Part shown: piece after piece, positions 10,454 to 17,627 of the stretch | Numbering within the stretch: position 1 is the first letter of the stretch | How the letters are laid out: every line of letters begins with the position of its first letter | From: Plakobranchus ocellatus | Lineage: Eukaryota; Mollusca; Gastropoda; Plakobranchidae | Reading direction: 5' to 3' | DNA length: 20,035 nt | Assembly (NCBI GenBank): GCA_019648995.1 | Contig: BLXT01004836.1 | Span: 84,649-104,683, forward strand | Translations under genes and position numbers: made by a program | Notes under the pieces: model-generated | What the model saw: the letters and a program-made list of their open reading frames with translations, nothing else | Told to the model about the DNA's origin: nothing | Databases searched by the model: none

Positions 10454-10737
10454 TGGGGAGCGGTGGCTCATCTGGTAGGGCAGTTGGGAACCATCCAAGG
10501 GTCTGGAGTTCGATTCCCAGTCCGGGCGAAGTCAGATTTTCATCGCTCCTCTGTGACTACCCAGTACTTAAACTGGATAGCTAGGTCTCTTAAGACCAGG
10601 TGAAAGTAACGACAGCGAGGAAGGCAGTGGCAAACTACCTCATAATGCCATAATGCCATATGCCAAGAACAATCAGGACCCTACTCCTGGTTCCCCGATG
10701 CTTAGACTAAGCGTGGGACCCACTTTATTTTTTTTTT
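10454..10737 (+). mobile_element. tRNA-derived SINE, plus strand
   Basis: The element opens GGGGAGCGGTGG with an A-box-like TGGCTCATCTGG at 10464-10475 and a B-box-like AGTTCGATTCC at 10507-10517. That spacing is typical of a tRNA-type polymerase III promoter. The body, CCTCTGTG through TTAAGAC, and the 3' domain match the minus-strand copy at 1385-1654. The element ends GGGACCC followed by ACTTTATTTTTT. Perfect 11-bp duplications, CTGCTTGTTTT, flank it at 10443-10453 and 10738-10748. It carries a short internal duplication of CATAATGC near 10640-10655 that the other copy lacks. Confidence 0.94.
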
Positions 10738-10748
10738 CTGCTTGTTTT
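10738..10748. repeat. SINE target-site duplication, right copy
   Basis: CTGCTTGTTTT follows directly after the T-rich tail of the plus-strand SINE, fixing its 3' end. Confidence 0.88.
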
Positions 10749-11644
10749 GTTCAGATGCTTTTAAGAAAAACTGAATATATTCGTCGCCAAATGATCCAGC
10801 TTCTATTCCAAACGATACAACGCATTGAAACGCCCTTTTAATACGTTTTATATTAATTTTGAGAACATTTTTTTTCTGAGCAAGCATTGCAATAATAAAG
10901 TAGCCGGCATTTCGTTACATGAATCGTGGGCGGTTATTATTGGGTCATTACTATAAAGCTGAGTATTACATCTTTGGTCATATTACGCAATGTACAATTG
11001 TCTGTAAGCACAAGTAATGAAGTATTATACTCTTGATAATGATTTCTCTTCAACTATTCATTTGTTTTAAACCAGCAAAGAATAGTTTCGAGACGTTCAA
11101 ATTTTGGATATCAATATCTCATATGAAGTGGTAATATTGAATAAATGGAAAAGTAGATGTTTTTCTATGCTCCGTTTCTATCTCAACTAAATGTATTTAC
11201 CATTGTGTTAAACTGAACATCACTCTAGAGAAGTGACCTTAAAGTTAAACTGCCGCTGACCACAAAAGAGACAGTTACCCCAGACAGTTACTCATGATGT
11301 CCACCACATACAGAGGCACCAGCTAGAAACGATGTAATAAATAACAACAGAAATTGAAAACGTTACGAATGATAGCTAAACGTTATGCTGGGCTTTGGTC
11401 CGCACTATTTAGAAATATACAGTGTTGCACATAACGTTAACCATTGTTTTCCTAAACGTAACATGGATGAGCGAAAGAGGAAAAGGAAATGTAATAAACT
11501 AATATTGTTGAAATATTAATCAAACCAGGTCAAATTAAGAATAGAAAAGACAAAGGGGAAAAACCATTATGTTGTACTGTATCAACATTGTTTTAAAATT
11601 TTTGTAAAAATTTAGAAATTTTATGTTCCCAATTTTTACTTTAT
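10749..11644. other. Non-coding stretch
   Basis: No gene, RNA or repeat is supported. The open frames at 10653-10887 run across the SINE edge and are not coding. Confidence 0.55.
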
Positions 11645-11664
11645 ACACACACACACACACACAC
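11645..11664. repeat. (AC)10 microsatellite
   Basis: Ten AC units are followed by a long degenerate TATACA/CATATA-rich stretch reaching about 11850. That stretch looks like an interrupted, mutated continuation of the same simple repeat. Confidence 0.93.
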
Positions 11665-11905
11665 ATATGTGCACAAACATAATAGATATATACATTCACA
11701 CATTCATATATTATACATAAATTCATATGAATGCATACACAAATATACATATATAAGTACATAGAATACCAATACACATATTTACAGAGGAATAATATAT
11801 GTGCGCATATACATATGTGTGCATATACATAGATACGTATACAATTAAAGTATGTATATAATATGATCTATATTCGTGAATGATTAAGTGTCTAATCCAT
11901 AATTG

Positions 11906-11941
11906 TCTCTCTCTTTCTCTCTTTCTCTATCTCTCTCTATT

Positions 11942-11974
<33 letters not shown>

Positions 11975-12021
11975 CTCTATCCCTCTCTCTATCTCTCTCT
12001 CTATCTCTCTCTCTCTCTATC

Positions 12022-12054
<33 letters not shown>

Positions 12055-12071
12055 TTCCCTCTCTCTCTCTA

Positions 12072-12106
<35 letters not shown>

Positions 12107-12117
12107 CTCTCTCTCTC
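11906..12117. repeat. CT-rich microsatellite, 212 bp
   Basis: A pure pyrimidine-rich run of CT units is interrupted at regular intervals by an A, giving repeated ATCTCTCT and ATCTCTCTCT blocks. All frames stay open through it, which explains the Ser/Leu-only open frames of about 80 codons; they are not genes. Confidence 0.95.
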
Positions 12118-12374
12118 ATTCGCTGAACCCTCTCGAATAATTGAATGAGATTTATAGGTAAAGAAAGGAACAATTTAACCTTCTTAAAGTAACAGAGTAT
12201 TGCACAGTTCAAAATATAAATATAAAATCATAGAAACTAGTCTGTCAGGCCACAGGTGGGAGGTAAATTATTGTGTCGAAAGCGAATGGCGTAAATGCAT
12301 GGGGAAAGACGATTGTTCATTTATGTTCAACCCCCCGTTGTTTTTAAACTGTGAATCCAAAACGTTTCTTTATT

Positions 12375-12722
12375 GAGTCTAAATGTAAACAAAGTATGAA
12401 ATGCATGATCATCTCAAAGAAATCCTTTAGTTTTAATGCAATCTCGTGAGCAAAAACGAAAAAATCAAACAAAATTCAAATACTTTGATAAGTATGATGG
12501 TAGATGCACAAGTGAGATAAGTAAAAGAATAGCCATGGCCAAAGATACATTCCATTAAAAAAAAAAAAAAAATGAAACCAATACTGGCAAACAGAATATA
12601 GCTATGAAAACCAAAGTAAGGGCGATGAAAACATCCGCATGGCCATATGGTATTGATTGTTGGACAATAAGCAAAAGAAAATTAGAAACAGTAGAGATAT
12701 GATTTATCAAAAGAATGATGAG
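12375..12722 (+). pseudogene. LINE reverse-transcriptase remnant, 5' part
   Basis: A decayed stretch of the C-terminal half of a non-LTR retrotransposon polyprotein. Fragments can be read in shifting frames. They include KCMIISKK near 12400, FKYF then DGRCTSEISKRIAMAKD near 12472-12546, MKPILANR at 12572-12595, and NIAMKTKVRAMKT then IDCWTISKRKLETVEI from 12595. These fit the conserved order after the reverse-transcriptase catalytic domain of endonuclease-type LINEs (FKYLG, DGRC, an MKPIL/NR block, YG-x-WT, an EMWF/RRM block). TGA at 12700-12702 replaces the Trp expected before F-I-K-R-M-M. An A-homopolymer expanded to about 18 bases splits the frame at 12554-12572. The catalytic region is absent (5' truncation). 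The copy is inactive and continues after the LTR insertion at 13428. Confidence 0.82.
12718..12722. repeat. LTR target-site duplication, left copy
   Basis: ATGAG lies directly before the LTR and recurs at 13423-13427. Without the insert and one copy, the LINE codons on either side are in the same frame (Met-Met, then Arg-Ile-Ser-Trp), which independently supports this boundary. Confidence 0.82.
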
Positions 12723-12849
12723 TGTCACAAACACCAGAAATAAAAGGTTGATAATACCTCTGATGTAGGACGTTGAGTTCTTTAGATCTATATAGACCTA
12801 GCTGGAAATTAACGGAACTCTGGAGATTGTGTGAAGAACTAAAAAAACT

Positions 12850-12864
12850 GAGTTTATTTAACTC
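12850..12864 (-). promoter_or_regulatory. LTR polyadenylation signal in a small hairpin
   Basis: On the minus strand GAGTTAAATAAACTC places AATAAA in the loop and 3' arm of a 5-bp stem (GAGTT/AACTC). It lies downstream of the TATA box in LTR orientation, where an R-region poly(A) signal belongs. Confidence 0.5.
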
Positions 12865-12984
12865 AACAGCAGGAAATCAAATCAAACAATATTCACATAG
12901 GCCGTCGATAAGAAAACTAGATCTAGCTCTAAAAAATCTGCGTAAACGCTATACAATGATCTTACTGCAATCTCTATAATCTCT

Positions 12985-13110
12985 GTGATCTTTAAAAACT
13001 CTGAGTACTCTCTCTATGAACTTTCTGCCTACTCTGTGTCTTCTCTGTGTGATCTCTGTGTTATACTGGTATATCTCTGTGTCTGAGTCTGTGTCTCTCT
13101 TTCACCAATC
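12985..13110. repeat. Degenerate TCTGTG-type simple repeat inside the LTR
   Basis: Repeated CTCTGTG, CTCTGTGT and related units occur with many interruptions. The tract lies just downstream of the TATA box in LTR orientation, thus in the predicted transcribed leader. Confidence 0.6.
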
Positions 13111-13119
13111 TTCTCCCGG

Positions 13120-13127
13120 TATTTATA
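13120..13127 (-). promoter_or_regulatory. LTR TATA box
   Basis: TATAAATA on the minus strand lies within the sequence AAGGTATAAATACCGGG. It sits about 300 bases into the LTR in its own orientation, consistent with the end of U3. Inverted GAA/TTC pairs lie upstream of it. Confidence 0.55.
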
Positions 13128-13422
13128 CCTTTTTCAAAAGAAAACTCTACGAATTTCTGGAAATCTATCCCATAATGCAAGCGTAGAATGTTCTAAAATA
13201 TAGATCTAGAACATTACATCATAATCCTAAAATAACATAAAAGCAGTCTTCAAAAAGACATTAGGAAAAACCACTGGGCTAAAAATAGAACATGAGTCAC
13301 GTTCGTTTACGTAATGCATTCTCCATCGCTTTGCATAAATTAACTCCCCTTAACTGGTCCTTTCTAGAACTCTCGAGTTGGCGTGCGTTCAATAACAAAC
13401 ACTAAGTCTAGTTTTTGTTACA

Positions 13423-13427
13423 ATGAG
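13423..13427. repeat. LTR target-site duplication, right copy
   Basis: Second copy of ATGAG, directly after the TTACA end of the LTR. Confidence 0.82.
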
Positions 13428-13741
13428 GATATCATGGCCGTTAAAAAAATCCAATGAATTAGTACTGAAAGAGGCAATCTTGAGCGATCACTCATTAAAA
13501 CCATAGACGATGGCAACTTCATTTTTTAGGCCATATTTGCCAACACAAGGGTTTAGAATATTTAGCAATCACTGAAAATATTGAAAGCAATCGCAGTAGA
13601 GATACACAAGGAATAACTTTTATTGAAAGTCTTAAATCATGGACAAAAGGCAAGGGTAGCAGCACCTTAATGAGGTTACCTGAGAATAGGCTTTAGTGGA
13701 AGAGCATCTTCGCTAATGTCTGTTCCGTACAAGGCACCTAA
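13428..13741 (+). pseudogene. LINE polyprotein remnant, C-terminal part
   Basis: This continues the remnant at 12375-12722 after the LTR. It reads RISWPLKKSNELVLKEA from the insertion point, then SLIKTI one frame over. The final frame, 13514-13741, holds QLHFLGHICQHKGLEYLAIT, SRDTQGITFIESLKSW and WKSIFANVCSVQGT, ending at TAA 13739-13741. This order (W-x-x-x-x-x-NE-x-VL, LIKTI, FLGHI, a basic segment, W-x-S-x-x-ANVC) is the familiar C-terminal tail of this LINE type. Two frameshifts lie between 13470 and 13514, and one stop, TAG 13694-13696, interrupts the last frame. Short AAGAAGAAG follows the stop, as often seen in such elements. The copy is inactive. Confidence 0.85.
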
Positions 13742-14126
13742 AGAAGAAGACTGCTGTAGAATAAACTTTTCTACTAGTACAAATGAATGCTATGGTTCAT
13801 TGAATAAAATGCTAATGCATTTCAGAGCAAACATCAAAAAAATACTATGTTATTAAAAAATTTCGGATTAATGAGGTGCAAAAATGCGTACACATGGCCA
13901 GAATGACAAGTGACAGGCTAGAGAAAGATGAACACACACGACTTTCTAACAAACAGCTGAGCAAACCTACATAAATCGCCTTAAGAGATCAGCATTACAT
14001 TTGAACACTTTGAATTTGTATCGTCCAAAGAGAATTCTTTCTATTGCGAAAAATTTGTGACATTTGTATAAACTTGATGCTTCTATTTGTTCATGCATTT
14101 TTATGCAGAGCTCGAAGATGGGATTG
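13742..14126. other. Non-coding stretch, partly LINE 3' flank
   Basis: This is AT-rich sequence after the LINE stop codon. The 3' end of the LINE and its tail could not be fixed and no target duplication is visible. No gene is supported. Confidence 0.5.
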
Positions 14127-14174
14127 TAAAAAAAAACAAACAAAAAAAACAAAAAAAAAAAAAAAACAAAAAAC
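14127..14174. repeat. A-rich simple repeat
   Basis: Runs of A are broken by single C residues, giving AAAAC-like units for nearly 50 bases. Confidence 0.9.
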
Positions 14175-14469
14175 AGGCATTTGGAAGAAGCAAAACACGA
14201 ATTAACCAGGAAAATAAAACCAACAAAAAACTTTCATTACCTGTGACATCTGATCATTTGATTAATTAATAAATTCTAGACTCATAATGGATGATAATTA
14301 AGTGCATATGCTCAATATTCCTCTTTTGCCGTACACACATAAAAAATGAATACGCGTTGTGTAAATAACTTAAGGATCATTTTCAAAGGTGATTTCCCCT
14401 TATTTATCATCTTTTATTTATGTCTGTATACGCATGTGTGAATTTGTATCCATGGATAGGATTAGGACA

Positions 14470-14982
14470 AGCAGAATTTAAAGAAAGGGAGAAAGAAAGA
14501 GAAAGAAAGGAAGGAGAGAGAAAGAAGGAAATGAAAAGAAAATGAATTGGAAAGGGATGAAAAAAAAAAGAAAGAAAAAAAAGAGAGAGATGATAAAGTT
14601 GTCTCAAGTGAGAGAAATGAGCCCGTNNNNCCCCCCAAAAGAAAAAAAAAAAAGAAAAAAAAAAGATAGAGAGAATGAGAGAGGAATGAAAGTAAGAAGT
14701 CATGCGGAAAAAGCAAAGCTAAAAGATTTTGGAATAAAGTAGAAAGAAAAAGTAACGGAAGAGCAAAAAGAGAGGAGAAAAGCGAAGGAAAGAGGAAGAA
14801 AAAAGGAATGGGGAAAAAGAAAGAAAAGAAAAGTGAAAATGGAATAAGGGAGAGAAAGAAGATTGGAAAAAAAGGAAAGCTCTTAAAAGGGAAGAAGAGC
14901 AACATGAAAGGGAGGAGACAAAAGGGAAGGAAAGAAAAGAATGAAAGAAGTTGGAAAAAAGGAAAGAATAATGAGAAGCCCA
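14470..14982. repeat. Polypurine tract with an assembly gap
   Basis: For about 500 bases the plus strand is almost only A and G, in irregular GAAA, GGAA and GAGA words. It has no fixed period, and a short mixed stretch is present near 14595-14640. Such homopurine/homopyrimidine mirror-rich DNA can form triplex (H-DNA). The minus-strand open frame of 173 codons across it codes only Phe, Leu, Ser and Pro and is an artefact of composition. Confidence 0.88.
14627..14630. other. Assembly gap (4 Ns)
   Basis: Four undetermined bases stand between GCCCGT and CCCCCC, inside the purine tract. The true gap length is unknown. Confidence 0.97.
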
Positions 14983-15142
14983 CTCATACTTAGAACAAAT
15001 ACTTTAGGTAATTATATGACCCGTTGTATTCGGATAAAATATCGTCAGTCTCAGCAATTATGCGATAACACTACTAACTATTTAACCCCTCCTGTCCCTT
15101 CCCCCTCGAGTTAAACAAATTTTTCATTCATTTATTTATTTT

Positions 15143-15480
15143 TAAGAAAAGGAAGAAAAGAAAAGACGGTTAAAAAAAAGTAACGATGGAAACGGAAAGG
15201 CCATGAATGGGAAATTAGAAAAGGAAAAAAAAAAAATGACAGGTAAATGAGTGCAAAGAAAAGAAAAGAAACGAGTAGGAAAGAGGAAGAAAAAGGAGGA
15301 AAAGAAAAATGAAAAACATATAGGAATAAACCAGGATGGTAAAGAAAATGAGATGGTCAAATTAAATGAAAGAGAAAAATACAGGAAAAAAAAGAGAAAT
15401 AAAAAAAAATAAATAAACAAAAGGAGAAAAAGAGAGAAGAAAGAAAGAAAAAGATAAAAGTAGTAGTAAATGTAGAGAGG
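15143..15480. repeat. Second polypurine tract
   Basis: After 160 bases of mixed sequence the plus strand again becomes nearly all A and G to about 15480. It resembles the first tract in composition, but I could not align the two as a duplication. Confidence 0.85.
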
Positions 15481-15780
15481 ACAGGAACAAAAACTAATTC
15501 AGATGATGTCTAACTGCAACCCACAGGAGGTCTGAACCCTTTGGCTCTGCAGAATGGGCATAGGAGTTCTCTACTAATTCAGAGTGGAGAATTCTTTTAA
15601 GACAAGCTTATTATATTGATTGTACAATAAAAAAATTCCGACTTAAATTGAACAGGATATATTTCTTTAAATTAAAAAAAAATGTGGGGATTCTTGAAAA
15701 ACATAAATATAAACTTTTTGGTCCTAAAGAAGGAAACATTCTTTTAATACAATAAAAAAAAGTTGCCAATCAAGCGCATA
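15481..15780. other. Non-coding stretch
   Basis: A slightly GC-richer patch near 15500-15590 precedes AT-rich sequence. No gene or repeat family is recognised. Confidence 0.5.
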
Positions 15781-15781
15781 C

Positions 15782-16096
15782 TGTGGTTATGGTTCGAACA
15801 AGTGCTATAGAAAGGTACTTTAAGATAGTATGGCAAAAAAAAAAGCATCTATACCTGAAGAATCATAGAACATCTCGAGCTATCTCCTTAATAATGTAAG
15901 AAACAGGGAACAAGAAATACTTATGACAACATTCAGAAAACGGTTCACACTAGGAAAAAGGAAGAAGGGTCGTCCTAGAGTAAAAAAGAAAATAGGAATT
16001 TAGGATAGAGAAGTAGCAGAGGCAGGAGGAATAGCAGAAATGCTTCCAGAAACGCTGTTAGTGTTAAGAAAACCATATCTCAGCAGGACATGCTAG
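15782..16096 (+). pseudogene. Possible decayed coding remnant, family unknown
   Basis: One frame reads with few stops for about 100 codons (TAA about 15821, TAG 15866-15868 and TAG 16001-16003). It includes NREQEILMTTFRKRF, then GKRKKGRPRVKKK, and DREVAEAGG. The basic GKRKKGRPR block is common at the C-terminal ends of LINE polyproteins and also in AT-hook-like DNA-binding segments. Its neighbours here do not match either convincingly. It may be a second LINE scrap, part of another transposon, or chance in an A-rich stretch. Confidence 0.3.
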
Positions 16097-16102
16097 ACAC
16101 TG

Positions 16103-16130
16103 TCTCTCACACACACACAGAGGAGAAAGC

Positions 16131-16184
<54 letters not shown>

Positions 16185-16234
16185 TAGATAGAGAGAGAGA
16201 GAGGGAAAGGGGGGGGGGGGTAGAGAGGGGAGAT
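16103..16234. repeat. Compound AC / GA / GATA / poly-G microsatellite
   Basis: A short CA run (about 16108-16119) is followed by (GA)n from 16133, three TAGA/GATA units near 16180-16191, more GA, then a 12-base G run at 16209-16220. Confidence 0.93.
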
Positions 16235-17118
16235 AGGCTGCTTTTAAAGTGGATCTAAGTCACATCACGGTACAACTCATCACCTTTTAATACTTTCTCC
16301 TCACATGAGGCTAACTTGGATTTATCAATCTTTGAGACTGTTCCAATGTTTCAAATAAATCAAGCTTCCTTGTTTTCTTTTAACAGGGGCTGAGAATATG
16401 ACGAGGAATTATTTCCATTAAAAAATGTGGTTAACACAAAGAAAAAAAAAACATCAATGGTTGGTATCAAATCGCATGAACATTTAGCAAAGTTAACGAA
16501 ATATGACATCAGATTTAAAATAACTCCATAAAAAATGGTTGGAAAGTAAGGGCTAACTGCTTTTTGGCAGCCTTTTCTGATCAATCATGAATCACAGAAA
16601 ATAGCAATGCCCATTAAAAAAAAAAATTTCACCGTCCCACGAAACCAGAGTCTACACCCATTTTGGCTCAGGAAAAGCTGTGAAAAAACGCCATTAAACC
16701 AAGAAATTGCAGTAAAATTAAACACCTTGCTTCCCCCCTCCTCCCCAATACATTTTTTACAGCCAGTGCATGCCTTTCTCTTGATCACCCACTCCGGTTG
16801 ACTAACAAAGTACCCTACTCTATAAAAACTATTTTAGTTCAGTGGTTGGTTGATTGTGGTAAATGCCCCTTTTATTGAACAGCCCCCAGGAAAGTTGAAA
16901 TAATGTAAAAAAGGAACTTTTTCAACCATAATACGAAACACGAACTATTTTCGCCTTGAGATCAATTTTGTGTCTAAGTGCGGCAGGCGGCATTGTTAAA
17001 TCGCTTTAATCATTCTAACTAAAATCTTATCTATTAGATCTAATTTTGCAGTGTAAGTATTTCTTAGGATAATCCGGGAATAGGACCAACAACTTCTAGA
17101 TCTACCTTCATCAGCTAC
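16235..17118. other. Non-coding stretch
   Basis: No gene is supported. A splice-acceptor-like pyrimidine tract ending ACAG lies near 16730-16761, but the frame after it closes at once, so no exon is called. AGATCTA-type motifs begin to appear near 17034 and 17097. Confidence 0.5.
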
Positions 17119-17154
17119 CGACGAACTGAAGAGGTCGCAGGCCAAGTTATAATG
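17119..17154. repeat. Inverted repeat A, left arm (36 bp)
   Basis: This arm contains GAAGAGGTCGCAGGCCAAGT. Its reverse complement lies at 17416-17451 with 33 of 36 positions matching. Weaker similarity continues outward to about 17099 and 17470. The right arm lies inside the span of inverted repeat B, so the two pairs interlock. Confidence 0.87.
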
Positions 17155-17302
17155 TAGGCTCCATTACTACCTTCTTTCTTGGGTAATTCTTACTTCTGCG
17201 GTCCCTTCGAAACGGATATTAATAACGAAATGAAGTGAGTTTTAGCTGATCAGGTCTGATTTAGAAACAAAATGCGATAGGGTAAAAATGAAAAAAATGA
17301 AC

Positions 17303-17351
17303 AAATTTTGGCGCTTTTTCTTTTGTTCCCACCCAGACTTTTTATATAGCT
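17303..17351. repeat. Inverted repeat B, left arm (49 bp)
   Basis: Its reverse complement recurs at 17488-17536 with 44 of 49 positions matching and no gaps. The shared core, in right-arm orientation, is AGCTATATAAAAAGTCTGGG followed by a GGAACAAA block and GAAAAAG. Part of this arm (17310-17328) is also inverted against 17360-17378 (17 of 19), so a small hairpin nests beside it. Confidence 0.9.
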
Positions 17352-17415
17352 TTCGACAAGAACAAATGAAAAAGCTCCAAATTGTGTATACTTTGTGTGA
17401 AAATAGTACTACTTT

Positions 17416-17451
17416 CATTATAACTTGGCTTGCGACCTCTTCATTTCATCG
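17416..17451. repeat. Inverted repeat A, right arm
   Basis: Reverse complement of 17119-17154, 33 of 36 matching, separated from it by 261 bases. Confidence 0.87.
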
Positions 17452-17487
17452 ATAGTTTAATGAAGAAAGAGCTAGATCGGATAATAT

Positions 17488-17536
17488 AGCTATATAAAAA
17501 GTCTGGGAAGGAACAAACGAAAAAGTGCCCAAATTT
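17488..17536. repeat. Inverted repeat B, right arm
   Basis: Reverse complement of 17303-17351. The GAACAAA-GAAAAAG-CC motif in it (17511-17529) is the third copy of that motif in 220 bases. Confidence 0.9.
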
Positions 17537-17566
17537 CTTGAGATCAATGGAGATATTATAAATTTA

Positions 17567-17627
17567 GATATCTAGAATCCAGATCTAGATCTATCTCGCA
17601 TTTTATTTCTAGATTCTGGATTCATTA
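17567..17627. repeat. AGATCTA-rich imperfect inverted repeat
   Basis: TCTAGAATCCAGATCTAG on the left is inverted against TCTAGATTCTGGATTCA about 35 bases on, with a one-base shift, and AGATCTAGATCT is repeated between them. It is a short hairpin-forming patch built from the same hexamer word. Confidence 0.7.

Larger units (their letters stand above)
12723..13422 (-). mobile_element. Solo LTR of an LTR retrotransposon
   Basis: A 700-bp insert splits the LINE remnant. On the minus strand it begins TGTAACAAAAACTAGA and ends TCTGGTGTTTGTGACA, so it has TG...CA ends with imperfect inversion. ATGAG is duplicated at 12718-12722 and 13423-13427, the 5-bp duplication typical of LTR elements. In the same orientation a TATA box (TATAAATA, 13120-13127) is followed, about 265 bases on, by AATAAA (12853-12858), as in a U3-R-U5 layout. 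No internal gag/pol sequence is present, hence a solo LTR left by recombination. The Gypsy-like TGT...ACA ends suggest that group, but this is not proven. Confidence 0.82.

Noticed and set aside
10464..10517. A functional tRNA gene
   Set aside because: A- and B-box-like sequences are present, but the cloverleaf is not complete, the sequence continues into a shared SINE body, and target duplications flank it.
11880..12148. Two overlapping plus-strand open frames of 80-86 codons
   Set aside because: Both are translations of the CT/ATCTCTCT microsatellite.
12723..13422. DNA transposon instead of a solo LTR
   Set aside because: The ends show about 13 of 16 inverted matches, which a TIR element could have. 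TG...CA ends, a 5-bp duplication, and TATA and AATAAA in the proper order favour an LTR.
14462..14983. Minus-strand open frame of 173 codons
   Set aside because: It is the complement of a purine tract, spans the N gap, and codes almost only Phe, Leu, Ser and Pro. Composition explains the lack of stops.
16730..16801. Pyrimidine tract and ACAG followed by a short open frame
   Set aside because: The frame closes within about 40 bases, no matching donor was found, and protein character is absent.
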